A stretch of DNA of 64,000 bases from Cantharellus purpuraceus (GCA_025174535.1 JALBUN010000049.1:1302001-1366000), one strand, 5' to 3'; shown: positions 35,797-48,704, counted from the first letter of the stretch. Numbers and translations: made by a program. The notes: generated by a model not told the origin, from the letters alone.

Positions 35797-36493
35797 TCAT
35801 ATAACTTTTTCAACGAGTGTAAGTTGCAGCCTTGATTGCGCTTGTATCGTGAACCGCGGGGATATGTTTCCAGAGTCTCCAAACACTTCACAGCTATGAG
35901 CTAGGAGCCACAGTAGGAGTAGAGGGGGAAAGGGATTGAACACGTACAGGCAATGATGTAGTCATTTCGCGGGGGTAGGTATGTTGGGAACGTTACGGAT
36001 TGTTTGCCGGTTTGGAGTGCGAAGCCTGATGCTAGGGGGTGATCTACGCGGTGAAGTCAGGGGGGGGGGGGTTCATAATTGTCAGCCTCTGATGCCGACG
36101 TGTATGGTTTTGACGACGGTGTGAAAGTGGAAAGAGGACATACTCATGTCAAGATGCTCGTTGGGATCATTATCCTGCATGAACCCTAGAATTATTGTGC
36201 CGTTCTCGCGAGGAAGTATAGGAAGTGCTGAGGGGTTCCTAGGAATCCATTGATCGACACAGGGTATGCATACATCACTGGTCTGGTCGGGAAGTGGGTG
36301 GGTTGGAGACGCACCATGTGATTGTGGCTATGTCGCCTGGAGCAAATGTATCTCCAGCCTTGGGAGAAGTGATTGGGGCGGGATAAACAATCCGTCTTTG
36401 GAGCTGAGCCGGCAGCCCACTTGTGGTTGTCATTGTAGAAAGGAAGAGCACTAAGAAACAAAACGAGGAGTGTGAAGCGGGGGCAAAGAGCAT
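35797..36493 (-). CDS. Short Kre9/Knh1-like secreted protein without Ser/Thr stalk
   Basis: ATG at 36493 gives a hydrophobic leader (SSFCFLVLFLSTM). The domain reads IVYPAPITSPKAGDTFAPGD, IATIT, then after an intron LPRENGTIILGFMQDND and PNEHLDM, NHPLASGFALQTGKQSVTF, PRNDYIIA, and FGDSGNISPRFTI, ending at TGA 35797-35799. It is the same fold as the protein at 15705-16632 (shared blocks: P-ITSP-AGD, NEHLDM, NHPLA-GF, FGDSGN-SP-F). It lacks the Ser/Thr stalk and GPI tail, so it is probably secreted. The first intron's acceptor is uncertain: the usual TW-DTS junction cannot be restored exactly, so an allele with a damaged exon is possible. A run of ten G (36061-36070) lies in an intron. Confidence 0.68.
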
Positions 36494-37292
36494 GATTGAA
36501 ATAAATAAATAACCAAAGATGTAAAGGAGGAGATGCAGAGTATTTGACACCAGCTCAGTATCTCCGAGACACGACAGGCCAACTTCAGACCGACACAACC
36601 CTCAGACCATTAGACCATCATGAAATGCAAAAAATGTACGGCATCATTGTGGAATTTCTTAACTGTTCCTACACTTGTTTTAGTGCGAACGAAATACAGT
36701 CGCAAAATCATAAAATACATTGCAACACCATAGACAAAATCTGAAGTCTCAAAGTTCCACGTACAATTGTTTGCGGGACGTCGTCGTAACCATACCCATT
36801 CATTAATATCACCGCCCAATAGTCTACTCTCTAAATGAAGTCCGACTGGCAATTTGAACAACGGTAACCAAAACGCCATCTTGACTGTAACCGACTCTCG
36901 TTGCGTTCCGTAGGAGTTTTCATCGGCCTGACTATACTGGATATAGATTCCAAGTCACTTTCTTGTCGCATGGTATTTGTATTCGTCCAAGAGGTGTGAG
37001 AATCCAAGGTATGGGACTGCACAAGTGAGAAAGTCAAATATATGTAGCAGCAAAAAGGAGCCTTTATCAAATAAGTATTCCAAGTGCGGCACTAGATGCC
37101 TGTAAACAAATTTGTTCCATCCGCTCAGTTATTGAAGACAACGTATCCACGTAGAGAAATGCCAAGTAACGCCAAGTGGGTTGAGAGAGGACACGGTCGG
37201 CTCCTGCAGCTGATTATATAACCCGCATCTCGGTCCGGGCTGTCCCGAATTAATTCTTAAGGCGCAACTCCATATCCTCTACTTTGACCACC
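36494..37292. other. Divergent promoter region
   Basis: Between the minus-strand Kre9/Knh1-like gene and the plus-strand Urc1-like gene. Short minus-strand frames (36610-36879, 36831-37070) have no domain. No repeats seen. Confidence 0.45.
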
Positions 37293-39234
37293 ATGCCTGT
37301 CTCTGATGCTATTCTAACTCAAATTTTAAGCCGGTTGGAAAATCTGACTGTCCAGCAGCAAACCCTGCAAGCAAAGGTGCGCCATTGGCCAGCTTTAAAA
37401 TGTTGAAAGTTAATATGTTTGCACAGGTGGATACTTTGGCGGCTTCGTCTTCGAGTCCACCATTGCAGCCTGCGACATCTTCTGCTGTTCCGATACCCAT
37501 GGGAGATGGGTCTATCACCAGTCTACCGCCGCTCCGAGCTCCAGTGAATTCCCTACCTACGCAAATGTCTCTTTCACCCCCTACACATACAGCTCTTGTT
37601 TCTTCAGTAGAAACGCCTTTGGACGACGTGGCCAAAGAAAGGGCGCGAGAAAAGGCATTATACCCATCCAGAGTCATTCTTACAAGTGCGTGGTATTGCA
37701 TTTTGACGACTACCCAAGCTAAACCACGTTTTCTAGCATATCCTGACCAGACCGGCATCAGGCCATACCCGCTCAAGTGGGGCGCTGTCGACCCACAGGA
37801 GCGTGGTCCCGTTATACCGTCGCGCCTTCCATCTTCCCTGAAGCAGCGCAACGCGATTGGCGCGCACAGCGGATCATACAGCATATACCGCGCATTAGCA
37901 ATTGCCCTCGGCACACTTTCTCCGACACATAAACCATCGTACGCAATGACAGAGCCGCCCATCCCAATCCCGCCGCAGCCTTCCTGGTCAGATCCCAGCA
38001 GGATTGTCAGTTTTGACCCCTGGGGGCATCTCGCTCCGCAAGTGTTCCGTCGTGAGATTGAGGATTATGGACTGGACATTCGTCCGAGTATCGCCGTGAC
38101 CAAGGCTCATATTAAATTAAGCGAGATTGACGTGTCAGCAAAGAAGGGTGAGATAGTGGTTGATGGCAAGATTGTGCTGAAGAGCAGGCAGGGCGTTAAT
38201 GAAGACGGGACTGAGAGTACCGAGGACCCAGGAGTGGAACTCAATGTTAGCAAGGCGGCCGTAGAGCCCGTTTGGTATCTGCCCGGCGTTGCAGAGCGGT
38301 TTGGCATGTGAGTGGTTCCATGTTCTTGTGAGGCCTCATAACTCATCGAGCAGTTCGGAGCCGTTGCTTCGCCGTGCTCTGTTTGAGGACACGGGTGGGA
38401 TGTATCCCGAGTTGATAACGCGGCCTGACGTCAAGGTTTTCCTGCCTCCCATTGGGAATTTGACCGTCTACATCTGTGCGTCTGACTTTATCTCGCTGTT
38501 TGATACTCACTGATACTCACTAAACCTTTGTAGTCGGTAACCCTGCCTACATGTCTGACGAAACAAAGGAGCTTACGCTCCGTGTGCATGATGAGTGTTC
38601 GTGCAATCTGCCGTCGTAGGCCATATATGCTTATGATTTCGCAGGCAATGGCTCGGACGTCTTCGGGTCTGACATTTGCACGTGCAAGCCATACCTTACC
38701 TTTGCGATAGAAGAGTGCGTACGGGGTGCGCAGCGCGGTGGCGTCGGTGTCGTCGTCTACTTCCGCAAAGAAGGCCGCGCGCTAGGCGAGGTGACCAAGT
38801 GCGCTATCACCTTTTGGTGTTTTTCTCCCCGCTTTCACCTTGAACTTGAGCTGCTTCTGTGTTTTAGATACCTCGTTTACAACTTGCGGAAACGAGGCGG
38901 CGACAGCGCGGACAAGTACTTCCGCTCGACGGAGGTGATCGCGGGCGTTAAAGATATGCGTTTTCAGGCGCTCATGCCGGACGTGCTGCACTGGCTAGGG
39001 ATTAGAAAGATTGACCACATGGTGAGCATGAGCGACATGAAGTACAACGCCATCGTGCAGTCTGGGATTCCGATATTGCACCGTTACGATATTCCCGCAC
39101 ATTTGATACCGCCAGATTCTCGTGTGGAGATTGATGCGAAGATTGCGGCGGGGTATTTCACGTCGGGGAAGAAAATCACTCCGGAGGATTTAGTGAAGAC
39201 AGTTGGGAGGACGTGGGAGGAGACTGAGCATTAG
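37293..39234 (+). CDS. URC1: GTP cyclohydrolase II-like protein, Urc1 of uracil catabolism
   Basis: ATG at 37293 (MPVSDAILTQILSRLENL), stop TAG 39232-39234, several short introns. A Ser/Pro-rich head is followed by the GTP cyclohydrolase N-terminal region (YPDQTGIRPYPLKWGAVDPQ, IGAHSGSYSIYRALAIALG, SFDPWGHLAPQVF). The catalytic GTP cyclohydrolase II part has the zinc site in HDECNGSDVFGSDICTC, the RKEGRALGEVTKYLVYNLRK segment corresponding to QEGRGIG of RibA, and MSDMKYNAIVQSGIPI. This combination is that of fungal Urc1 (uracil-regulated protein A), part of the Urc pathway that degrades uracil, rather than the riboflavin enzyme. A ribitol pathway role cannot be excluded without a tree. Length is about 570 aa, in range. 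Confidence 0.87.
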
Positions 39235-41212
39235 GCTGCGCGTTAGATTTTTATTTCTTCAAACTTTTGTTGTTATTTTTAACTGTTTGTTCATTGACAG
39301 AAGCATAAAGTGCGCAGCGTAGATATGTAGATTTACTGTATAATGTGATGGAAAATACCTATCGTTGGGCTATGTGCATATCGGGAACGGCGGCCTACAG
39401 TTGATCGATGCTTCCATCTTATGCACAATCATCGTAAATACATTCTGAAGTATAATCACCGGCAGCACGCGAGTAACAGGTAGCGGTGTCCGTGTAAGAC
39501 ATGAACCCTACTCATAGCGAATACGTTGAGGGATTGCGGTTCAGGTTGTAAATTTAGCGATACTGTAAAGGGGATGTGTCGAGTATTCTTAACCCTTGAT
39601 CCCAATTCCAACATGAAACAATCAAGAGGTCGGCCCCGGAAGGCGGTGGTCTTTGCTGCCCGGGCTTGAATAACTTACCTTATAGAATATTGATCCTTTG
39701 GGTGCTTGGGGAGGGAGTACTGCGCGCAGGGCTGACTGTGTATATGGCTGCGGGTGAGAAAACGTAGCGAGATAGGGCTGGTAACAGGCTCATTCTTGGG
39801 TGTTGCAAATGCTGGGGGAGGAGTGAACGCCTTGTTAGATTTGAAAGAAGTGTCGTTGTGTAGCGGGTCGTGCATGCGTGGTTTGGATGGACAGACTATA
39901 GGTGGGGGTAGATAAGATTGTTCGGAACCTCAGTGGAATGGCGTTGATAAGGGTGTTGTTAGATCGGTGGCAGAGTGTAGGCGTGCAGGCCTAGTTTGTG
40001 ACACTGAGCGGGAAATGATGATCAGCAATAGGACCAAGGGACCAGGGGAGATTTCGATGACGGGAGACACAGCTTTATACCGTTGGCAGCTGGGATGGGT
40101 CAATGGGCAATCATCTGCATATATGGAGGTGACGCGAATGAAAAGAAGGAGCGGTCGAAGCGAGGAAGAGAGAAACTTGGCTGAATGCTTGACCTTGGTC
40201 GACTCTTTAAACTCTGGACTGGCCAAGTGGCCTAGTGCAAGTCCTTAGGGACCGGAGATGTCTGTGAAACTGATAAGACAAAGTCGGAGTTATGCTTGAA
40301 GCTGTTGAGACGCACGTGGCAAAGCCGCAGGCCCGCTTCTATAACATTTCTCCGTATCAGAGACACGCGGAATGAGAACAGAGGGGATGTCTTGCATTGT
40401 AACCCAAACGTACATTTTCTTGACGACTGCGGCTATGGGAGGTATATGCATACCCTGTGAGAGCCGAATGACGAGCATAAACCGACGGCACATTCTTATC
40501 AGGTGTACACAGACGGAAACGCAGTCTCACTCGGTAGTGCTGAGTCATTATTTTAGCAAAGCGAGTTGGGCTGCCAAGGGGCCCGGGAAGATTGAAAGGA
40601 ATAATCGGGAAAGAGTCCACCGTACTGATAGGTAGCAAAGTTCCTTTGTACTGGTCCCTTGGACATTACGTGCCTGTCCTAGGGCCGCGATCAAGGGCAT
40701 ATTGACAGAGCATGATGAGCCACGGATGATGCACTGCAAAGATGCGGAAGTTGAAGACATGCGGGGGCGCCTGCAGTACTTGGAAAGTCGTCTGCATCGA
40801 CTTCGGCATCGAGCCAGTGACCAGTCACGGACCGATTACGCCGCCGCCGCCACCACCACCGCCTATTTTTTGCCTATAGACCTTATCCTCGAACCTCCAC
40901 CACCACCACCGCGAGTAACTGCATGTCCCAACCAAACCACGACAAAAGGACACCGCACAAGGTGTGGAAGAAGGCCGATGTGCTGAAAAGGCAATCCGTC
41001 AACTCGACTGTGTCTGATTGTAAGTAACAAACAAACTTTATCTCATTACATGACGCACACAGCTGCGGCGTCAACGGCAACGTGTGCAACCCACCCTGTT
41101 TCTGTTTCTAATTTATGTTTCTAATCTCTTTTATCGTTTCATTCTTCCTCCCTTTTCACATTTCGCTGGGTCGCACTACGCGCATTTGCGTGTCGTCGTC
41201 TCTTTCTTTCTC
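39235..41212. other. 2 kb without a supported gene
   Basis: Minus-strand frames at 39675-39875, 39930-40226 and 40357-40638 show no domains. A short plus-strand frame from an ATG near 40923 (MSQPNHDKRTPHKVWKKADV, with a GTAAGT donor at its end) may be a leader exon or a tiny gene. A GCC/ACC trinucleotide run lies near 40840-40910. Confidence 0.35.
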
Positions 41213-42366
41213 ATGTCGTCCACGTCGTCGCCCACGCCTCCCCATACTGACTCTCCTACCCCCACAACTCCCACCACCTCCCCGTCGACTACCCACGACA
41301 CGACACCAGCTTCGACATCCACGCCGCCATCATCCACCACACCCCCCGCCTCATCAACAACTCCCCCCACCTCTTCCCCGCCTACAAGCACCATCAGCAC
41401 CTCCCAGTCGTCCTCCTCCCTACAGAGTAGTGCCAGCGCGACCACTACCTCGTCATTCCTTTCGTCCTCAACTCCACAGCAACAAAACACCACCTCCTTC
41501 TCAACACCCACCACTAGCACCGCTTTTCAAACAACCCTCATGTATGTGTCTTGTGTATGTTTGGCCATCGCAACTCAGTCTTATCTCGACCCAGTACCAC
41601 CAATGCGCAAGGTTCTACCGTGACCATCCAGACCACCGCCTTTGGAGCCACGAACACACCCAGCACGACTCATAACAATAGCAGTGGCTCACATACCGGT
41701 GCCATCGTTGGCGGCACAGTGGGAGGTGTAACAGGTCTTGCCATCCTCGGCCTCCTCCTCTTCTATTGTCTGCGCCGCCAGCGCCACAAAGACGACTTTG
41801 ACGGCAACTTTGACCCCGATCGTGTGGCTCACAACCAGGGTCCGCTCGACCTCACGGCCGGGGAGGTTGAGCCGTACATATATCCGCAGGAGGGCGGCGA
41901 GCCCGGACAAGTCGGCGGCATGCGAGAGGGTCCCGGCGGCATGGGGTCGCTGCATCATCAGTATTACGATGCCTCTCGGGATGCACAGCCTGATTATGGA
42001 GACTCGCGCTCGCCCACGGAGACGCATACGACGACGTCATTCTTGTCGCCCAATGCGGGGCCCATGGCGGGTGCCGGTGCGGGCGTTGCGTACGCGCCTA
42101 GCTCATCGACAAGCCGTACGCCGCCGCACTCTGCCAAGGAACGGGAGGCGTTTTCGCAATTCAACTCGTTGGGCTCGTCTGCCGGTATGAGTGGACAGGC
42201 GAGCGGCAGCGTGGAACCTGGACTGCAGGTTATGAATCAGCCGGACGATAGAGTCGTCGTTCATCAAGATGGCGGGAGGGTGAGGATTCCCGCGGAAGAC
42301 GAGCCGGTGGAGCGCGAGATACCGCCTACATACGACAGTATACCGCCTGACGACTCGAGACGTTGA
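41213..42366 (+). CDS. Mucin-like single-pass membrane protein, 366 aa
   Basis: Exons 41213-41541 and 41595-42366, 1101 nt in frame. Residues 1-150 are almost only Ser, Thr and Pro, fit for heavy O-mannosylation. A Gly-rich membrane helix follows (GAIVGGTVGGVTGLAILGLL, then LFYCLRRQRHKDD), with a basic stop-transfer stretch placing the C-terminus in the cytosol. The 190-residue tail is Gly/Pro/Tyr-rich with acidic end (EDEPVEREIPPTYDSIPPDD). This layout is shared with wall-stress sensor-like proteins (Mid2/Wsc type) and with many agaricomycete proteins of unknown role. No WSC domain is present. The start lacks an obvious signal peptide; hydrophobic sequence just upstream is in frame but without ATG, so an earlier exon may be missing. 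Confidence 0.72.
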
Positions 42367-45005
42367 GACCATGGGGACTCTAAAATTCTTTTTTTCATTT
42401 GGTGCTCCTATGATCTTATGATTCGCTTTGTAGAGTATTTGCCGGGACACCGCGTACGTTGTGATTATTTCGCGATCGCGTGGATTCTATTCCCGTATGC
42501 GTTGTACTCTAATATCTTGCTTATGACCAGCTCGCGTTGAGCGCAATATGTATTGTCGCATGCAGCTATTTTGCGTATATACGATATGGGACACTCCAGC
42601 TATATCACAGAACTCAACGTGACGCTCAACTGAGCTAATACACCGAGCATCACGACTGTGGCATGTATGCCACACTACATGAGCGAAATTTCGATATCGA
42701 TGGCACTTTTCACACACGCGTGCAAGTCGCATGACCCGTATACTACTTATAGTCGACGCCGCCCTGCACGCATGTTGATTGCGTTCGAGAAGTGCCGGTG
42801 GAGCTCATGGAAATTCCGTCACAACTGGACGTACATTATCATCATCTGGTTGATCTGAGTCATTCACGCACATACGGAGTATTTGCACGTTTGTGTGTTT
42901 CTGTGTTCTTTCACATCTGGTGCTGCTGCGCAGAGTGCGCGCCAGTCAGTGACCGTTGCGCAGTGTTGTGCCCCGAGACTTCTTTTGGTGCTTCCACAGG
43001 CGCGCAGGGGGTTGCTATGTTTATCTGCGAGTGGCATAGGCTTTTGAGAGTGCTTCTGGAGCATCAAGGTCGGTGTTGTAGTTAGAACGCAAGACATGGT
43101 GGATAGCACATTGTTTCTTACAGATATGCTGCCTCCAGTAAGCCTCAGCTGCATTTGTGCAACTCACTAGAAATATATCGAAGGCAGAGACGCTTTAGAA
43201 ATGCCTGCTGATCGATATCGCTAATGCACTGCGAAAACGGTCTTGCGTGCGAGGTTCCCGGATTCGATGATGTAATCGTATTATCGCATTATCGCATTTC
43301 ACCTTCCACAGCGAAAAGATTCTCACGATGTTCAAGAAGCACGTGCAACGTAGATCAGGCCTACCGCTGAACCCGTGAAAAACGTTCCGTGTTAGTTGAA
43401 GCTGTCCACGTTCGTCAGCATATTTCCGAACCATACGGCCTTTTTTTATTTCATTTTTATTTCGGGCCCTTCAATTGCACGCGGTTTGTACAGTACTTGT
43501 TTGCCCAAAATATGGTCGTGCGACGATTTGAGGGGGTTTAGGGTATACTCTTTTCCGCAGCGGATCCCCTCATTATGTGGCAGTGAGCTTGCTGATTTTT
43601 GATGTTTCCGTTCATGTTGTTTTGAGAAGAGGCCCTTGCAGCGACGTGGACAAAACCTATTCGCTGCGAACGGGACCCGAGCAAGATGTTTCACGTAGCA
43701 GTAAAAAGACTGATTCGTTCATCCGGCCGTCCACCCCAACGTACAATTCACGGGTGCCTCGGGACTGGTAGCGTGTCGCCGATTCGGTTTCACACGTCAT
43801 GTGGAGGTTCCGCTCCGCCAAACAGCGTTAGCTTAGGTGTGAGCCTAGAGTTGCCTTTAACTCTCTATGATCCGCTCATCGATGTCTGCATCAGGTCTTG
43901 CTCTGGATGACTGAGGACAAGTCCCTGATCCCGGCAATCCATCCGAAGGGGATGTATATCACACGCGAAGTCTCCTACGATAGCGTCAACTAGTCCACAC
44001 TTTGCTTCGACTCCGAACACTCCATGATGTTGATTTTGTCCGAATGGCCGACTTGGGCGGGTTTCCGTAGTGGCGTCCCTGACGGCTTTGTACCAGTCGT
44101 CGGTCCCCGTCGACGGGCATTGCAGCACGAGGGCGAGCGACAATTCCTGGACACCACTAAAACCGTGCTTGCCGACTATAATTTATGGCCTTTGTCATAG
44201 TTATTACTATATGTGGACACATGGGGAATTGGCTTCCCTTCAAGTACTGTAAGCGTTTGAACTGGCCTATCTCCCTTTTTTGGACCAGATGAGCGTGCGT
44301 ACATCGCAACAGAGAATGTTCATGCACATGCTATTATGTACAATCCGATCATGGTGGGGCAGGGGATGTCATCTCAGACTTGTACCCAATGCATAACGCT
44401 TGAGACCAAAGTCTCGAGCTAATGCACTGTGACTCGTCCATTAGCTGAAAGTGTTCTTTGAACGCTTTACCTGAAATACAAACCGGCGTAACTGGAAGGG
44501 GCGTATAGAGTTGCCTGGGGTTCATTCATGTATGGTGATGGCACTAGCTATCATACGAGGAGCTAGCCAGCGAGCGCTGCCACATGGAGTTAGTAAAGGC
44601 AAGAAGGGGAACATGTCGGTTCAATTCCATGCTCAGAAAAATTGTGCATGTGCTGGTGATGCCTGACTTATTCGCGAACCCTTACCTAGAGCATGAATCT
44701 TAGGACCAGAGTCCCGAACTTATTTCAAACGGTGCAAAAGGTGGCTGTCAAGCCACTCATTTAATGACGCAGACAGCACTGTAGGTATGATACAAACGGG
44801 CAAGAGACGGCACTAGACGGCATGTGGTTAGATATGGACACACGTTTGGACATTCAAAGAACCCATTCGTCGCGTTCGAGCCTTCCGCCTTTCTATTTCA
44901 TTTTTCACTCACAAAGAGACATATACACTGAAGACAATGAGATATTTGATATAATTTGAGAAATGACACCACGTTTCATTTATGTAAAAGCATCAAGAGC
45001 AAAAA
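42367..45005. other. 2.6 kb without a supported gene
   Basis: Short frames on both strands, none with domains or splice support. Local palindromes near 42465-42480 (TCGCGATCGCG) and 44400-44425 are isolated. Nothing else is supported. Confidence 0.35.
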
Positions 45006-46168
45006 CTAGATGGTCGTGGGATTGACTGCAAGATATCCACCATCGACCATAATCTCATGACCATATGCATAACAACCACTTCTCGACGCCAGATACAATG
45101 CAGTTGCGGCCATTTCTTCCTCTCTGCTCGAAGGGAAACTTTTCAGTGCTCAAGGGATTTTCAGATGATCATCTTGGCACTCACGTTCCTCCTCGATCGG
45201 CAGGTATGACCCCGGCAAGCTTCTTAGCCACCTCACCAGTGATCACCCTTCCTTGATAACCATTCAATTCTGACGGCCAAGGACCAGGAGCAATTCCATT
45301 CACACGAATCGGAATCTTATGCAACGCAAGCTCAGTGGAGAGCAGTTTTGTAAGATGGGAAGCAGCGGCTTTGCTAGTAGAGTATGCGAACTAAAACAAA
45401 TCAGCAGCTATAATCGTCAGATAACAGAAACACTTACGTGGCTTTGACACTCCTTCATCACCGCACTTATGGACGTGATGTTAATGATTACCGAGACATA
45501 GCCAGGAGTCTCCTTGGTGCCTTTCTCAAGCAATCCCAAGAAAGCTGTCGAAACAAAGAAGATCGACAGCAAGTTGACTGAGTATATACTGGCCCAGTCC
45601 TCGGCACTCTCATTGTCGAACAGTGCACGTCCGAGTGTGGCGGTGTCTTTCCATTGTGGAGCAGAAGGGTCGTTGAAGAATGGAGAAAATGGTCCAGCCC
45701 TGCCCGCACTAAATATGTTATAAGTGAAAATGCATATGGAAGAGGAGGGACAAAGGGAATCACTTATTGACAAGAATATGTAATTTCCCCTCCCTCCTTT
45801 CGATTTCTTCTGCCAGGGCCAGAACGCTTTGCTTATCCGTGACATCGGAAACAATGCTGGGGATACATATGACGTGATGCACACCAACATAGGTGTAATG
45901 GGACAAGCTCACGGGATTAATGTGCCCTTGATGTCAGATATGCCTTGTACTGCTTGCTCTAACACATCTTTCCTACGCCCCGTGATGTATACTCGCGCCC
46001 CATTGCTAGCTAGGCCGCGTGCAATCTATTTTCGAGGCATGAATTCCAGTGCGAATTTCGTTGTCATGAAAAACGGCTTACCATCAAACCTATTCCACTG
46101 CCACCACCAGTGACGAGAGCAATAAACCCAGAGACGTCGAACAGCTTCGAGGCTTGAAGAGTCGCCAT
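45006..46168 (-). CDS. Short-chain dehydrogenase/reductase, classical SDR
   Basis: ATG at 46168 (MATLQASKLFDVSGFIALVT), stop TAG at 45006-45008, five introns. The cofactor site is TGGGSGIG, followed by GLASNGARVYITGRR, the NNAG motif (VNNAGRAG), the catalytic Ser in INITSISAVM and the YxxxK pair in FAYSTSKAAASHL, then VNGIAPGPWPSEL and a C-terminal YGHEIMVDGGYLAV. This is a complete NAD(P)-dependent oxidoreductase of about 300 aa. The insertion between NNAG and the catalytic Ser (FNDPSAPQWKDTATL) resembles that of fungal SDRs annotated after RhlG-type 3-oxoacyl reductases. The substrate is unknown. It is cytosolic by lack of any leader. Confidence 0.9.
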
Positions 46169-46978
46169 TGTACACTGCTCTGCCGTTCAACTGACAGTAC
46201 TGATATCGATATCAAAGGGGGGAGCTTACTTTATATTGTAGTTTTTGGTTTGCTTATAAAGGGATTTGGAACAATCAGCCATACCTAACTGCGTCGGTTC
46301 GGTGGTAAATTTTGGTGCTGATCACCGAACATGGTCTCGGTCGACGATGGCGGTCGGGACCGAATTGTGAGATACTGAGTGCATACGGAAGCGTAGGCAC
46401 GAAACAGAAGTGTATCTCCATGAGCTGAGGGCTCGTGAACAGCACGAACGGCACGAACGGCATAAACAGAAAGCATAAGCATAGTCCGGACCCTCCGAGG
46501 AGTTGCAAAAAATCTCGCGTGGATGCTAGTGGAAGTCATGATGATGAAGACTTAGGAACACCATCGATGATGTCAGCAGATGATGAAGACTTAGGAACAC
46601 CATCGATGATGTCAGCAGATGATGAAGACTTAGGAACACCATCGATGATGTCAGCGGAGATGGTAGACTCTCCAGGGGCGAGAAGCAGAACCTACGTCAA
46701 ATCTACGCTGGTATTCAAGTCGACTCAGCCTTAGGGTTAGCTCCAAACAACACCGCGCTACACTTTTATTCACCTCATTGGCATCATTTTATAGAACGAC
46801 CACACAAGCACTGATCCGGGAGTGGAACTGGTGTTGTCTCTTAATATCGTGCCGGAGAGAATCACTGCTTGGATTACATAGGGTATTAGTCCTAAGCTCT
46901 CTCGTGGCCTCCTCGTATAGTGCCATCATCACCATACCCTATGAATGCACCCAAAGCAACTCCAGACGTCTCTTCCAA
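46169..46978. other. Intergenic with a repeat-bearing open frame
   Basis: A plus-strand frame open from about 46435 to 46734 encodes a Ser/Lys-rich stretch and three copies of DDEDLGTPSMMSA. No ATG opens it upstream of the repeats, and no clean splice model was found, so it may be an unrecognised exon or non-coding. Confidence 0.4.
46540..46656 (+). repeat. 39-bp tandem repeat, three copies
   Basis: Units at 46540-46578, 46579-46617 and 46618-46656 are identical apart from the last base triplet. The unit is 13 codons long (DDEDLGTPSMMSA), so copy-number change keeps the frame. Confidence 0.9.
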
Positions 46979-48704
46979 TTACGCCGATTTGTAACAAAAA
47001 TCAATCCATTTAGGGCGTCCAAGGAACACTTTTTCAAGCGTGAAGTTCTGTGCCTCTGCGTCGCTCAGGAAGTGCTCGACAGGCACACGTTGACCGTTAT
47101 TGGCTCCGGGACCTGTTGTCGTTGTGTTAATCAAGGATGTGAAGGAGATAGACACAACCAACCAGTCGAATCATACTCTGCATAGAGTGTTGTGTTCCTG
47201 ATGACCGGATGAGAAGAATCGAAAGGCTTGAACCCCGCGGACGCGATGCTCTGATCCATGGCCGTTGTCAGGTACACAGTCGTGGCAAGGTCGTTCCAAG
47301 GTCTTCCCAGGAAGCACTGACCATCAGTCACCGTTGATGCATTCGCGTCCGGTGACTAATGTATAGGTGAGTTGGGTTAAACTATCTCTGAGATGACTTA
47401 CTCGTATGATCCTTGAGTTACTGATGTATGCACCGTATCGGTTACCAGGCGCATCAGTCAAATTCGTGCCTTTCCAAGCAACTAATCCTCCCCCGCAAGC
47501 GCGGTTTGCAAGGGTCACATTTTCGAACCAGCTGAAAGTATTCTTACGTAGTCAATATAGAATATTCCTCGTAGGGCCAGAATTGCATACGCCGTGCCAA
47601 ATCCGAAAACGTCTGAGAAGTATTCCTTTTTACTAAGCATCCACCAGACATTGAATGAGGAACATACAGTCTGTCTGGCCAAATATAATACTGTCAACGA
47701 CGTATGTAGAGGCGTTGCGGCCTGTGTACCACGTGTCTTGATAGCTCGCAAAAGTACAGCCATAGAATGAAGCATTTGCGTAGGAGATATCAGTGACCAG
47801 GGCTTGAGAGATCGAGAAATTGGCCTATCGGCAAAGGGGCATGGATTTGCGGGAACAGAATGAAAGGTGTTAGTATAACGAACTTGGGAGACATCAGGAT
47901 GTGGACTGACGGCTCGGTTTGCGAAGTCAATGTTGTACGCTTTGAAGTCGTTCGATCCGAACAAAGGTTGCAGAGGCGCGCCAGTGGGTCCTGCACCGAT
48001 CAGAGAAGCATTGAACGAAGGTGCAACGATGAGGACAGCCGACTGTGCGTCGTCCATATCTTTGCGGTGCGTGCATTAGACGCATTAATAAAAACAGATA
48101 GGGAACCGCAAACCCTTGGTTACAAATGCATTGTTCCATATCTGAACGAGGTTTCGTGTAGGCGTGATGGTATTGTTGAAGGCTGAGTTGAGGTGCGCAA
48201 TGTCCAACTGGCCCTGGATATTATGAGACGTGGTAGTTTCTGTCACTGGTGGAAGAAGAAATGATTGACATACAAGAAGTGTTAGCGGCCCAGTGCGGGT
48301 GATATTAACTATTTCGTGATAATCACCCGCGCCAACTAGAATCGTTGCTTCTCCAGTCTCTGGCCTTATACAGTTACATCAGTACTTTGTTCTCTCCGTG
48401 GCGCAACGAAAGCAAAGCGAGAAAGAAGTCGAGATATTGAATGGGCCAGATAGAGAAACTGGTGTATCAAGGATAAAGGGTCAAATACACACAACGACAG
48501 CACGGCAGCCTGAACGGACTTGAAATGCGCTCTAGGGTCATCTTTCGAGACGAATAAAGTCCCACGAGGGCATCCTGATAACGGCGAGACTGATGGAGGT
48601 TTTTGCAGCTGGCACGCGAGGTGCTGAGGTGAACATGAGGCTCTCACTTGCAATGCCGAGGCACACAGCACGCCAAAGAGTATTTGGACCCACGATGCCA
48701 TCAT
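46979..48704 (-). CDS. Secreted pectin methylesterase (pectinesterase, CE8)
   Basis: ATG at 48704 (MMASWVQILFGVLCASALQV), a signal peptide to about residue 22, stop TAA at 46979-46981, several introns. The start of the beta-helix reads FKSVQAAVLSL, then FKAYNIDFANRA, the catalytic region YQDTWYTGRN, a VFGFGTA segment in place of the usual D-x-x-FG, then ENVTLANRACGGGLVAWKGT, FLGRPWNDLATTVYL, and VEHFLSDAEAQNFTLEKVFL. Together these are diagnostic of pectinesterases, which remove methyl esters from homogalacturonan outside the cell. Conserved Gln, Asp and Arg/Trp (GRPW) are visible; the second Asp should be checked after exact splicing near 47640-47680, where the exon border is uncertain. Confidence 0.88.

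Noticed and set aside
41176..41520. Minus-strand Val/Glu/Gly-rich frame
   Set aside because: Antisense shadow of the Ser/Thr/Pro-rich coding region of the membrane protein.
43196..43275. Possible tRNA: GCGAGGTTCCCGGATTCGA resembles a T-arm region
   Set aside because: No matching acceptor stem, D-arm or anticodon arm could be placed around it.
46285..46539. Minus-strand frame with Arg/Ala-rich product
   Set aside because: No domain, lies antisense to another weak frame, and is not supported by splice sites.
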